In this document: in pieces, positions 1-10,062 of the stretch
How the letters are laid out: every line of letters begins with the position of its first letter
Position numbering within the stretch: the first letter of the stretch is position 1
Origin: Romanomermis culicivorax
Lineage: Eukaryota > Nematoda > Enoplea > Mermithida > Mermithidae
Direction: 5' to 3'
NCBI GenBank assembly: GCA_963922205.1
Contig: CAWUHX010000080.1
Coordinates: 1,000,814 to 1,064,813, forward strand
DNA length: 64,000 bases
Notes under the pieces: generated by a model
Told to the model about the DNA's origin: nothing
The model's database searches: none
What the model saw: only the letters and a program-made list of their open reading frames with translations
Position numbers and translations under genes: made by a program

Positions 1-1297
1 GCATGATAGTTCCTAAAGTAGTCTGGGGGCCGTTAGTTATGGCGGGTAATTTTGAGTAAAATGCGGGATCATCAATGTCCATGAGGGGTTGGGGTTGCCT
101 GTACTCAATGCAATTTTGAATATTACGACTCTGCTGATTTGGACAATACCTGCTTGTATGACCTCTCTGCTTGCATATAAAACATTGAAAATTGGAGTAG
201 GGTTTTGAAGGGCAGTTATCTGATCTATGTCCTGTTTGGGAGCAGTGGATGCATGGGCTTTTACAATCACGTGTACTGTGATTATTACGGAAACAGATTT
301 CACATGATTTTCGGGTGCCTACTGATTTACAATTACGAGCTACGTGTCCGATTTGTCCACACTGGAAGCATGTGGGTTGCCTAGGGGTGGTATTGTTCCT
401 GTGAGCATTATTCCTACTGTAAGTGTTGTTACCGAAATTGTTGTAGCTACTCTGTTTTGGGGGTTGAGGTTTTTGTTTGATCTGCAACTGTAAATCTTTT
501 ACTTGTTGTTCTAACTGATGCAAAAGATCCTGTTGGTCTGTATTTCTGGTTAGGGAAAAGATGGGTTCGGGTTTTGGGGGTATAAATGGAAGGGTGTTAG
601 ATTTCAGCTCATTTCTAAGGATTTGTTGTTCAATGTAAGCTGCTTCGTCTGACATTTCTTTTAGAGTTGCGAACCTTCTATACTTAATTGCTTCCCTGAT
701 TTCGTTTTGCATGCCTTCTACAAAGAGGGGTTTTATGATCATTTCTCGTGCGTCTGTGTTAAAGTTAGGGTAGGCGAGGGTTGCGAGATGTTCTAGATCA
801 AATAAGAATTCCGTTACTGTTTCTGATCGCTTTTGTTTTCTTTCGCGTAAGAATTGTTGATGTAGCTCATTATCTCTATTGTTTGGGAAAAATGCCTGTA
901 ATGCGACTTTATACTGCTCGTATGTGTGGGGAGGGTTTTCAGAATTGGCTAAACTTTTGAATTTTGCTAACGCGGCTCCTCCTAAATGAATTTCTAAACA
1001 TGCCAACTTTAACTGTACGTCTGTATCTTTCATGCCTTGGAGTGCCATGAATTGTTCTAATCTTTTGTTCCATTCACCAAAATGTTGGGTCACGCCGCCC
1101 GTGAATACTGTAGGTGTCGCGTAGAAATTGTTTGCCATGTTATTACGAATGTTTGCTGTTCTTAGATCGTCTATTAGAGTAGGGTTTACTGTATTCTGAT
1201 TCAATTGTGTGCGTAGGGTACGAAAATGTTCTGAAAATAAATCGTTTATCTGTTCTCTAACGATTTCTCCTAGATGATCTTGCGTTTGGTGGGTCAT
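1..1297 (-). CDS. Gag of an LTR element, copy 1 (partial, runs off left edge)
   Basis: This is the minus-strand nucleocapsid and capsid polyprotein of a Gypsy-like element, read from an ATG at 1297 toward the window start. It is closely similar to the Gag at 11717-13462. The distance from the ATG to a shared landmark (1297 to 1 here, 13462 to 12166 there) is identical, so there is no net indel over this stretch. Zinc-knuckle codons (CCHC type) lie between about 130 and 370. The C-terminus and the rest of the element are outside the window. Family membership is by alignment to the second copy. I did not check every codon for stops. Confidence 0.7.
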   Translation of the reverse strand, partial: MTHQTQDHLGEIVREQINDLFSEHFRTLRTQLNQNTVNPTLIDDLRTANIRNNMANNFYATPTVFTGGVTQHFGEWNKRLEQFMALQGMKDTDVQLKLACLEIHLGGAALAKFKSLANSENPPHTYEQYKVALQAFFPNNRDNELHQQFLRERKQKRSETVTEFLFDLEHLATLAYPNFNTDAREMIIKPLFVEGMQNEIREAIKYRRFATLKEMSDEAAYIEQQILRNELKSNTLPFIPPKPEPIFSLTRNTDQQDLLHQLEQQVKDLQLQIKQKPQPPKQSSYNNFGNNTYSRNNAHRNNTTPRQPTCFQCGQIGHVARNCKSVGTRKSCEICFRNNHSTRDCKSPCIHCSQTGHRSDNCPSKPYSNFQCFICKQRGHTSRYCPNQQSRNIQNCIEYRQPQPLMDIDDPAFYSKLPAITNGPQTTLGTIM

Positions 1298-1541
1298 TCT
1301 TGGTTTACGTTGGGATTTCTGCTTAAATGCTTCAATTTTTGCTTCACGCTGTATTCGTTTAAATGTATCGCTTAATGCTTCGTTGGAGGGGGTTTCCAGT
1401 TTGCTTAATACGAATACCGTCTTACTGTAGGAAATGATTACTACTGTATTATCTAATGCTTCTAAATGCCCGGATAAGAGTACACCTAACTGGGGGGCAG
1501 GGAGTTCCACTGGTTAACGGTACGGTACGGTCACCAAAATA

Positions 1542-2445
1542 TGTAACGACCAGATTTGTGTGAGGTACTTTACTTGGACCAATCGGTCGATACGGCGGGA
1601 TAAATAGCGGGACGGGGGCGCGGGCGTACGATTACAATAAAACAACGGGTATTCGACGGTCGCTTGAACGTCGACAAATAAACGCGCTTTGAATTAAAAA
1701 TACGGACGGGGGCCTCGGTTTAAATGCTTTCGAATAGTCGGCCGCTTGCAAATGTATAAAGACGGGGCGAGCGCGGAAAAACACAGAATAAGAATCAGAA
1801 TCAGAATCCGAAAAGAATGATCAAAATCACGCTTTGCTTCTTCTTTTATATGGCGATTTTGGCCACTCCCTGGACGCTGCGGGAGGTCGAGCTTCTGTCC
1901 ATCTTCTTCCGCCAATCGTCGTTTCCGGCTATGCTTTTTATGCTTACTTAGTTACGCCTCTCTAATGCTTTTCTGGTACCGTATGCTTTCTGTGCTTTGC
2001 TTGCTTTCTACGGTGGGCTTGGCCACGCCTTTGTGCTTCTGTGCATGCTTCCTGTATCCGTTTCTCTGTATATACACGTTTTGTGGGGCCGCCGCTACTG
2101 TTACACTTGAGACTACTGTACGGCGGGGCTTCTACGCATTTTACTGTGTGCAGGTGTTGTTTACGATTATTACTGGGGATTACGGTAGCTGTGGAATGTG
2201 TAGTTTAGTGTAGATTCTAGGGGAACAGCTGCCGTTTGTGCAAATTAATTAGGGCGTCTTAATTGGGCTACCGGGGTGTGAACGGATCAAAATAAAGTAC
2301 TTCACGTAATTTTGTAGGAATGTTTGGGTGTGAATCCCAGACATCCTTGAGACGATAAAATGTGAAAATAAAATAATATCTAATAAATGTCTATTACATA
2401 CAGTATGCTACATGTTTACAGTACTGCGTTAGCAGGTACGTTACA
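1542..2445 (-). repeat. 5' LTR of LTR element copy 1 (about 904 bp)
   Basis: The repeat starts TGTAACG and ends GTTACA on the plus strand and aligns along its length to the LTR pair at 9136-10031 and 13706-14601. It carries more substitutions than those two differ from each other, so it belongs to a different insertion of the same family. Because gag lies to its left on the minus strand, this is the 5' LTR. The flank to the right begins gttt; the matching target duplication would be left of the window. Confidence 0.85.
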
Positions 2446-2807
2446 GTTTATTTCAGCTTAGTTTAGTCCAGCTTTGCTTAGTTCAGCTTAGTTTAGCTTA
2501 GTTTAGTTCAGCTTCATTAGTTTAACTTAGTTTAGTTTAGTTTGACTTAGTTTCATTCTGTTTTGTTTGGTTTTATTTTTGTCATGTTTTGTTTTTGTTC
2601 TGTTCTGTTTTCTTTATCTTTTTCTCGTTTTCATGTGTTTATATAGCTTCTTATACATGGATGGTTTGTTTAATTCTTTTATTTTATATCTCACATTTGT
2701 TGCTTCTTCTTTTCTTTTCTTTTAATAGTTACATTTAGCTTTCTTATCTTCACATCCGTTTCTCTTGCATTCCAAAATCTCGATATATTTCTCTTTATTT
2801 TACGCAG
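2446..2807. repeat. TTTAG/CTTAG-rich simple sequence, then probable intron end
   Basis: Positions 2455-2570 are an imperfect array of tttag, cttag and ttcag pentamers. The rest is T-rich and ends in a polypyrimidine tract with a cag acceptor at 2805-2807, so it is most likely the 3' part of the intron before the homeobox exon. Confidence 0.6.
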
Positions 2808-3026
2808 GTAAAAACGTGGTTCCAAAATCGAAGAATGAAACACAAGAAAATCTTCAAAAAACATAAAGATTGCCAAGAGACGGACGGCGATAGGGCGTCC
2901 AAGTCGCCGGATTGTCGATCGTCGGGCGATCGTTCGACCGCGTCCCCTACGTCGGCGTTGGGCGACGATATGGATTACTGTAGTGATAGCATTCAACATC
3001 ATTGCGGCGATGTCGTCACAATTTGA
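2808..3026 (+). CDS. Last exon of a bsh/Bsx-type homeobox gene
   Basis: After a tacgcag acceptor the frame starts VKTWFQNRRMKHKK, which is homeodomain helix 3 from position 45 onward, with Q50 and N51 of the DNA-contact face. This string is that of the brain-specific homeobox family (Drosophila bsh, vertebrate Bsx); Hox2-type proteins have VKVWFQNRRMKHKR. The intron at homeodomain codon 44/45 is a common ANTP-class position. The exon continues with a basic stretch, then a Ser/Asp-rich acidic tail, and stops at 3024-3026 (72 codons). A poly(A) signal candidate, AATAAA, is at 3328-3333. Upstream exons are not in the window and would lie beyond the LTR element. The product would be a nuclear sequence-specific transcription factor; orthology to bsh is likely but rests on 14 residues. 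Confidence 0.8.
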   Translation, partial: VKTWFQNRRMKHKKIFKKHKDCQETDGDRASKSPDCRSSGDRSTASPTSALGDDMDYCSDSIQHHCGDVVTI

Positions 3027-3500
3027 ATTTAAATTTTGCAAAATTTTTTATTCTATTTTGAACACGCAGGTCGCTGATAATGAACCTGAGGTCTCACGAA
3101 TCTTGATCTTTGATAACAACAGTTTTCATACGATCGACCTGCTCGAAACTTTGTGAAATAGATGAATAAGTATCGATTAAACGACGATAAATTTTCGTAT
3201 TTTTCTCAAACCAGGTGATACCGTCCTATTGTGCGTCGAAAATATATCTGTGCAATAATATTTCAGTAGTCTACTGTATTTTTTCATGTAACTCTGTAAA
3301 GTATTGCACGTTGTGTGTGTAAAGGTTAATAAATAACTTGTAATCTTTACATAAAAAGCTCTTCTGCAAATCATTCGCGAAATGCAGGTAAAATAAAATT
3401 CATTTTGAATCATCAAAGATCAATTTGGTGAGAGTGACCACAACAGCCACCTCAACGTTTAACTGTTGCACGTTATGTACGTTTCCGACAACACCTATTC
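3027..3500. other. 3' UTR and intergenic sequence
   Basis: This AT-rich sequence follows the homeobox stop and holds the candidate poly(A) signal. I see no other gene in it. Confidence 0.5.
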
Positions 3501-3504
3501 CATT

Positions 3505-4880
3505 GCTTGGTTGTTGGCTCAGCTGGTTGGAGCATGTAGCCGGTAGCTACAAGGTCCCAGGATCGAGCCACAACCGAGCCAGGATTTAACCAAAATCCTA
3601 AGCAAGGCAAATAAGTTGCCACAAGTCTGGTCACCATTGACCGTCCGTCAAACTCTTCAGCAGAGAGATGTTGAGAGTGGTAACAGCAACCACCTCAACT
3701 ACGATCTGTTATAGAACGTGCGAATGGTAGTTGCAAGGTCCCGGGTTTAAGTCCTGCACCGAGCCTAACTTTTCCTGAAGCCACGAGGTGCGCGAATAGG
3801 TTGCCTCAACACTGGCGACCCTCGATGGTCGGTCAAACTTGATGGAGCAGGAACGTTGAGAGTGGCCACAGTAGCCACCCCAACTACGATGTGTTCAAAT
3901 CGAGAGTGCCTTTCCCATTGATCGGTTTGTTGTGCAGGTCTTTCCTTGGGGATTAAAGAAAGATGGCTGGTTGAAACTGGTTAGAACTTCTCCTTGGCTA
4001 GGCCTCAGATATAGTGCAACAGGTATCGCCCAGACCTAGCAACAACAACCAAACTCTAACCGAATAATAGGCCCTCATAGAGCAGACCTCGTAGACTCCA
4101 AGAGGAAAATGAATACCCACTGGAAGGAACGACATGGAAGAGTCATGGTAAAGGTCTTTCTAGCGGTTGATGTCTGCAATAGACAAATGCCTGGGCCGAA
4201 AGCCCTTCATTTACTTACTGTATACCAACGTAATGTAAATGTATTTATTAAACAAATAACAATATTAAAGAAGGTGAACGAATCACTGAATATTTATGCA
4301 AATTAATAAGAAGTTGATGCTGGGATAAAGTTTCACTATTGACGCCAGCATGAACTATCAAAAATATATCAAAAAACAAGAGTGGTTTCACAATCATTTT
4401 TTCTTCTTTCCTTGACGCTTCGTTGCAATGCAAATTTGTCTGCGCCACTGGTTGCCCATCATTGGCAGCAACAGGGTGCCCAAAAGGTCGGCTCACTTGG
4501 TTAGAGCATGGGGATGGTAGCTTCAAAGTCCAAAGTTCAAGTCCCACACTGAGCCTAGCTTTTACTGAGGACCTGAGTAATGGGAATAGGTTGCCTCAAG
4601 ACTGGTTGCACTTGATAGTACGTCATGGCGCAGGAATGTTGAGAGTGGCCACAGCAGACTACTCAACTACGATCTGTTGCAAATTGAGAGCGCCTTTCCT
4701 ATTGCTCGGTTGTCTCAGTTGGTAAGAGCATGCAGGTGGTAGCCACAATGTCCCATGCTCACGCCCCGACTGAGCCTAGATTTTACTGGAATACCGAGAA
4801 ACAGGAATAGATTGTGATAACACTGATGACTCTTGACCACTCGTCAAATTCGATGGTGGAGGGATGTTGAGTTGTTTGCT
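3505..4880 (+). repeat. Tandem cluster of tRNA-derived SINE-like units
   Basis: Several related units carry a tRNA-like head and a shared tail. Heads with an A box near TGGCTCAGCTGG and a B box near GATCGAGCC sit at about 3511-3570, 4486-4545 and 4708-4770; 3721-3765 keeps only the B-box half. Each head is followed by a tail with gagcctag, then a ggttgcctcaa-like segment, then gttgagagtggccaca, and a link containing cctttcccattg. The units are diverged and partly truncated. No intact tRNA cloverleaf is evident, so these are not called as tRNA genes. Confidence 0.65.
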
Positions 4881-5730
4881 GGAGGATGTTCACAATGAGA
4901 CAATTCTGATTTTTTATTTTTTGTTAGAAAAATCACCATCTTTGATATCGACATTACACATCCCACAGGTTTGATGAGGAAAAGATCAAAATAATTTATG
5001 GAGATGGTTTTCTTTGAAAAAATTATGTCAGATAAAAGATGTTTATCATTCTCATTTTTTATTCAATGCAATACAAAAAAGCTGTTAAAATTTAAACCAT
5101 GCTCAATACAAAGGTAACTCCTGAAGAAGCATATTCAAAGATGCCTCGAAGTAAAAATTAAAAATCTGTGAATTGAGTTGAACAAATATTTTAATTTTTA
5201 ATTTTCGCTCAGCTTCGAGTATTTTCTCAATAAAAATTAGATCTTTTCTACACCCGAAATATATGTCGCATCATATATGCACACAAAAATATTGCTTTCG
5301 CATAAGGAACTAAGAATACATCATTCGCCTTGAAGATTGTTATTTTCTCGAAATGAATGTACCATCATATATGCACAAAAATATTGCTTTGGCATAAGAA
5401 ACTAAGAATGCACCATTTGCATATACACTTCGTTGTTTTCAAAGAGTAGCTCATTGATAGTCAAACATTTCCAATTTTATGGTAATTCTAACAATCGTCG
5501 AACTTGGCAGGATGCCAGCAGCAATTTGTATTTGTCAAAGCTAGTGATTTTAAATGCAAAACCATATTGATAATTCTCATAGATTGACAGAGTTATTGTC
5601 ATCCCTAGTAAACAAAGTTTACTTGAATTAGATTTCAAGTGTATGGTACTTCACTTCTAAAGGTCTAAGTCAAACTAACTTTCCAGGTTTTACAAATGAT
5701 TTTTTTATTAATAGTGAAGTATTACTTTCA
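4881..5730. other. Intergenic, upstream of the PAN-domain gene
   Basis: AT-rich sequence with a short internal duplication: the atcatatatgcaca...aaaatattgctttcgcataag motif region occurs twice, near 5270-5310 and 5350-5410. I see no gene. The promoter of the PAN gene would lie here but no motif is convincing. Confidence 0.4.
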
Positions 5731-6371
5731 ATGTCGGTGGAATTAGAATTTTCGATTTTCTTATTAATGCTCTTGTACCTCACAGGTGAGTTTTCATTCT
5801 ATTCATATAATTTGAAAATGAACATTTCTTTACTTGTAGATTCAGGTGTGCAGTCACTCAGGAACACTAAGTTGAATATCAAAGATAACTGCAGTTATGT
5901 AGGCGAAGATATTGGCAGAAAAATTGTTAGTACAGTACAAAAATGTATCGATGCTTGTGTAGAGGAATCTTTGTGAGGAAATTCCATTTCTACACTTGGA
6001 ATGTTCTAAAAAATTTATATACTTGAAGATGCACTCACTTCAATTTTGTCGAGAATTCTGTCGATAAACAGTCTTCCCTATGCTTCCTCAAACGTCTTGA
6101 GACAAAGGTTGCAGATGATTCGAGTTTATGGAGCGTATCTACAGGTTTGTGTGGATTTCTGGCCAACAAGTCAACAGGTAAAATAGAAGCCGCAAACTAT
6201 ATCATAAAAAACTATTCGTCAAAATTTTGATTTCATTTTTTCTTTTTTTATAGACGTTCGTAATTACGGTATCGAACTGAAGGATTTGTGTTCTTTCGAC
6301 GAATTTGGCGTTCTGGAAAGAGAATCGAGATCCTTGGAACAATGCCTGGCAGATTGTTTTAATGATGATTT
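5731..6371 (+). CDS. PAN/Apple-domain secreted protein, 5' exons
   Basis: Exon 1 (5731-5785) encodes a start Met and a hydrophobic signal peptide and ends phase 1 at a CACAG/GTGAGT donor. Exon 2 (5840-5972) and exon 3 (6029-6177) together make one PAN/Apple module with the six-cysteine pattern: C-S-Y and C-x3-C in the first half, C-T-H-F, C and C-G in the second. Exon 4 (6254-6371) is the first half of module 2, with C-S-F and C-x3-C, and ends at a GCAAGT (GC-AG type) donor. All exons join in phase (1-2 inside modules, 1-1 between). PAN modules bind proteins or sugars in secreted proteins. A possible decayed second half of module 2 starts at 6417 after a cccag acceptor but lacks the conserved H-F. 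Confidence 0.7.
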
Positions 6372-6416
6372 GCAAGTTTTTCCGAATATATGACATTGAG
6401 GAATGAGCTTCCCCAG

Positions 6417-6657
6417 CTGCAACTTCTGGGGCTATTTCGTGTCTTCTTGCTGGGAAGCAGAAATACTATTTCCAATCCTTGAATCCACCAAGTTTCACAC
6501 CATAAGTAGTCAGTTTTTCCCAACGTTTTTTTCTGTTTGGAGTGTAAAGCAAGTGCTTCATGTGGAATATGCACAACAGCGAATGCCTATATTTGCTCAA
6601 AGGTGGGATTTCTCGAGAAATACTTTGGCATGCCACAGTGGTAATCATGTGTTTTGA
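6417..6657 (+). pseudogene. Possible degraded second-half PAN exon
   Basis: An open frame follows a tccccag acceptor and would continue exon 4 in the right phase. It begins C-N-F-W and has a second Cys nine residues on, loosely like the C-T-H-F-W...C start of the other second-half exons. The conserved His and the C-G near the end are not found and no phase-1 donor is clear, so either this module has decayed or the call is wrong. Confidence 0.3.
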
Positions 6658-6699
6658 AATTAGAAGCATGGCATTGGCAGTGCAGATGCTTGACATGAC

Positions 6700-7908
6700 T
6701 GCTTGAGTGATAAAGATTCCTCACAGGAAAGGTCGGCTATTCTTGTTAGGAATATGAGTAAAAGGTATGAGTCATTTTAATGGGAGTCTAAAAAGTCGTA
6801 TTTTTCGTGGTCATAATGCCATTATCTTGGAGAAAATCCATAAAATTTACAAAATAATTCACTTCGTTTATAATTGATATAAACAAAATTATGTCGAAAA
6901 AACAAAATCTAAGTGATTCCTATTCTACTGAATAATCCAAAGATCAGTTGATTGTTGCCGAAATTCATTCTTTTCTTTCAAACAGATCGTCGATTGTATT
7001 GATTTTGTGCTTGATGAAATGGATCAAATCAGAATAATATGATTAATGAAATTGACGTCCAGAGCTCTAGTACCAAGCACAAAGTCAAAACATTGAGCTG
7101 AATTCTGGGTTACCTGCCTTCTAGCTGAGTCATGTGGATGATTCGGAAAATGTGGTTGTAGCAATGCTGGTGTGTGCAGGGCAGGCCGCATGATGAACAA
7201 TGAACGGCCGAGCATCATGACTAAAACATATTTCTTCAGAGTTTATTTCCCCTCTGCATTTTCCACTTTTCTGCATCAAAATCTCTAAAAGCAAGCCTTT
7301 TATCCCATTTTTGATGTCTAAGATGCTTTCACACAGATAAATTAGTCTATATTCAACTTTAATAACATAATCATCTCTAAATCCCTCAATGATATGCATA
7401 GCACTTAGGACTGAGAAGAGAGCTTTTTGCACTTACTGTTCGAATTTTCAAGATATATTCCATCAATAACTTCTTTTCAACTCTTGCTGGAAAAAAAGCA
7501 TTCATAGAAATACAGAATAATATAATCAATATTATTCTCAGCTACATTCGTCAATTTCGTAAGAGAAAAGTCGAGTTGCTCAGGTCCATTTACTTTGAAG
7601 CACGCAGTGGCAATAAAAAAGAATATTCCACTTGGCGCACAAATTTTATAAAGTGAAAACTTTGAACTGTAGAGAGGAAAGATGAATTTTTCCATGAAAA
7701 ATGCCCATTTTTGTTTGTGATAGAACCGTGTCGACATTTAAAGTAAATTTTGCTGATGAACGAAAAAAATTCCCTTCTCGATTACAATAATAAGCTTGCT
7801 ATTTTCAATCAAGTAAAATTATTTTCATCAGCTACCATTTAAAAAAATTAGACCACAGTCTTATTTTAAATGCACTTTTTTCCATGAATTATTTTAATTT
7901 TTTCCTAG
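6700..7908. other. Gap between PAN exon groups
   Basis: AT-rich sequence with no convincing exon on the plus strand. A first-half PAN exon is expected before 7909 by phase and module order, but I could not find one. The minus-strand frames here show no domain I recognise. Confidence 0.4.
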
Positions 7909-8439
7909 ATGCAATCATTTTTCCTGGTTTGTCGGAGGTCATAAATGCAAACTGCATTTTCAAGACACACTGTTCGACGTGGACCGTCGTCTGAGATCGA
8001 CACCGAGTGCAGGCAACAAATGTGGATGGATTCAAAAATTTGTCGAAGGTATAGAAAAACTTTTAAAAACATTTGTTCAGAAACTTTCATGCGTATATTC
8101 GAAATTTTATATTTCAGATTCTAGATCAACAGACTTTTTTGAGATTAAAGATAATTGCAGTTATGAAGATACTAACATTCTAAGTGAATCAAGTGATAAT
8201 GCCGAAAGCTGTAGGAATGCTTGTTGGAAGAATCCATCGTAAGAGTTACTTTGGATGATTGTGAAATAATCTGATGAAACGTTTTTGTTTAAGATGCACA
8301 CATTTTACCTGGACTTCTAGTGCAGAACCAGGTTCTTCGATTTGTTCACTGAAGAATGCTAAGACGAGACAAGAGACTGACAGTAGTATAAATTACAACT
8401 CACAGAGCAAATGTGGTCTAATTGGAACAAGATTCAAAG
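7909..8439 (+). CDS. PAN/Apple-domain gene, middle exons
   Basis: Three exons are supported by acceptor and donor sites and by matched phases: 7909-8048 (second half of a module, C-N-H-F-S-W start and K-C-G-W near the end), 8118-8238 (first half, D-N-C-S-Y and C-x3-C) and 8294-8439 (second half, C-T-H-F-T-W, then C and K-C-G). Lengths of 140, 121 and 146 nt fit the pattern of 121-nt first halves and 134-149-nt second halves elsewhere. The last donor (8440) is phase 1, compatible with the acceptor at 16148. I infer, without proof, that these belong to the same gene as 5731-6371 and 16149-17426. Confidence 0.75.
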
Positions 8440-8577
8440 GTTAGCTTGGGATATTCAATAAATTCATTAAAATTATCCTGAAAATGATGAAAGAAACTCA
8501 TATTCCTTTTAATAGGGAAACCATTTTTTAAATTTGTAATTTCGGGAATGTATGAGGTATCAAAGTGATGTATGAGG

Positions 8578-8850
8578 TATCAAAAAAACATAGGTATCAA
8601 AGTATACCACCTTAATTGTGTGCGGCGATACATAGGGTGTTGAAAGTATGGTTGACTATGTAATATGATCCAAATTCGTATCATGTGTGAGGCGATACAG
8701 GGGGTCTTGACAATGTAGTACGATCTGAATTGATTGAACATGCAGACCATACAGAGGGGGTGTAGAAAGTGTGCACATGTAAAATTCGACTTCCATGTAG
8801 AAAGCATGCTCAAGGCTTTAACGGGTAAAATTCGATCTCAATGTTGACAG
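8578..8850 (+). repeat. Left arm of a foldback (inverted-repeat) element
   Basis: This stretch is the reverse complement of 14606-14892 with moderate divergence. It contains about three diverged sub-repeats of roughly 65 bp, each with a gatacagggggtgt-like core. Together with the right arm it forms a long inverted repeat around about 280 bp of spacer, into which the LTR element 9136-14601 was inserted. Confidence 0.75.
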
Positions 8851-9131
8851 ACTGCCTTGGCCGACTCGGACGTTAATAATCGATGACACAATGTTTCCCG
8901 AAAATTTTTAGTGCCACTCTTAGAAGCAGTGAAAAACTTGTCTTGAAAACAATGTTTAAGCAAGGGAATCATCGAAAAACGTGTCGCGAATATGTAAAAG
9001 TCGTGTCCCAAAGAAAATTTGTTGGAAAAATTTTGTAAAAAAATGAGTAAAACCATTAGATTCTAAGAGTCACACTAAAATATTTTGGGAGGCATTGTGT
9101 CATCGATTGTTAACATATGAGTCAGCTGAGG

Positions 9132-9135
9132 CATA
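9132..9135. repeat. Target-site duplication CATA, left copy
   Basis: CATA directly precedes the left LTR and is repeated directly after the right LTR at 14602-14605, as expected for a 4-bp Gypsy-type integration. Confidence 0.8.
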
Positions 9136-10031
9136 TGTAACGACCAGATTTGTGTGAGGTACTTTACTTCTAACCAATCGGTCGATACGGCGGGGACAAA
9201 CAACGGGACGGGGGCACGGGCGTACAATTACGAATACGGGGCGATAATATACGAACAATTGACGGTCGCTTGAACGTTGTATACAAAACGGGGGCGGCGC
9301 GGTTGCTTGCAAATAAAAAAAATACACGACACGGTTTAATTGCTTTCGAAGACGGTTGCTTGCAAATACGGGCGCGGGGTCGAAAAATTGAACGATACAA
9401 GAATGAATAAAATCACGCTTTGCTTCTTCTTTTATACGGCGATTCTGGCCACTCCCTGGGCGTCGCGGGAGGTCGAGCTTCTGTCCATCTTCTTCCACCA
9501 ATCGTCGTTTCCTGCTACGCTTTTTATGCTTTCTTAATTACGCCTCTCTAATGCTTTTCTGGTACCGTATGCTTTCTGTGCTTCGCTTGCTTTCTACGGT
9601 GGGCTTGGCCACACCTTTGTGCTTCTGTGCATGCTTCCTGTATCGGTTTCTCTGTATACACATGTTTTGTGGGGCCACCGCTACCGTTACACTTGAGACT
9701 ACTGTACGGCGGGGCTTCTACATATTTTACTGTGTGCAGGTGTTGTTTACGATTTTTACGGGGGATTACGGTAGCTGTGGAATGTGTAGTTTAGTGTGGG
9801 TTCTAGGGGAACAGCTGCCGTTTGTGCAAATTAATTGGGGCATCTTAATTGGGCTACCGGGGTGTGAACGGATCAAAATAAAGTACTTCACGTAATTTTG
9901 TAGGAATGTTTGGGTGTGAATCCCAGACATCCTTGAGACGATAAAATGTGAAAATAAAATAATATCTAATAAATGTCTATTACATACAGTATGCTATATA
10001 TTTACAGTACTGCTTTAGCAGGTACATTACA
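9136..10031 (-). repeat. 3' LTR (896 bp)
   Basis: The TGTAACG start and TTACA end are shared with 13706-14601. A 114-codon plus-strand frame inside it (9551-9895) occurs in both LTRs simply because they are copies; its counterpart in copy 1 (from 1965) is truncated, so I do not call it a gene. Confidence 0.9.
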
Positions 10032-10044
10032 TTTCCCTCCTTCC
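10032..10044 (-). promoter_or_regulatory. Polypurine tract
   Basis: On the minus strand GGAAGGAGGGAAA lies immediately before the 3' LTR, where plus-strand DNA synthesis of the element would be primed. Confidence 0.8.
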
Positions 10045-10062
10045 GGAGTTGAACGTCCTCGT

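Noticed and set aside
37..303. 88-codon minus-strand frame, also at 12202-12468
   Set aside because: It is out of frame with gag across the zinc-knuckle region in both copies; a shadow.
2691..3041. 116-codon minus-strand frame over the homeobox exon
   Set aside because: Antisense shadow of the Arg/Lys/Ser-rich exon; no domain.
9551..9895. 114-codon plus-strand frame in the LTR, repeated at 14121-14465
   Set aside because: Both occurrences are in the two LTRs of one recent insertion, so identity is automatic. In the older LTR at 1542-2445 the frame is truncated.
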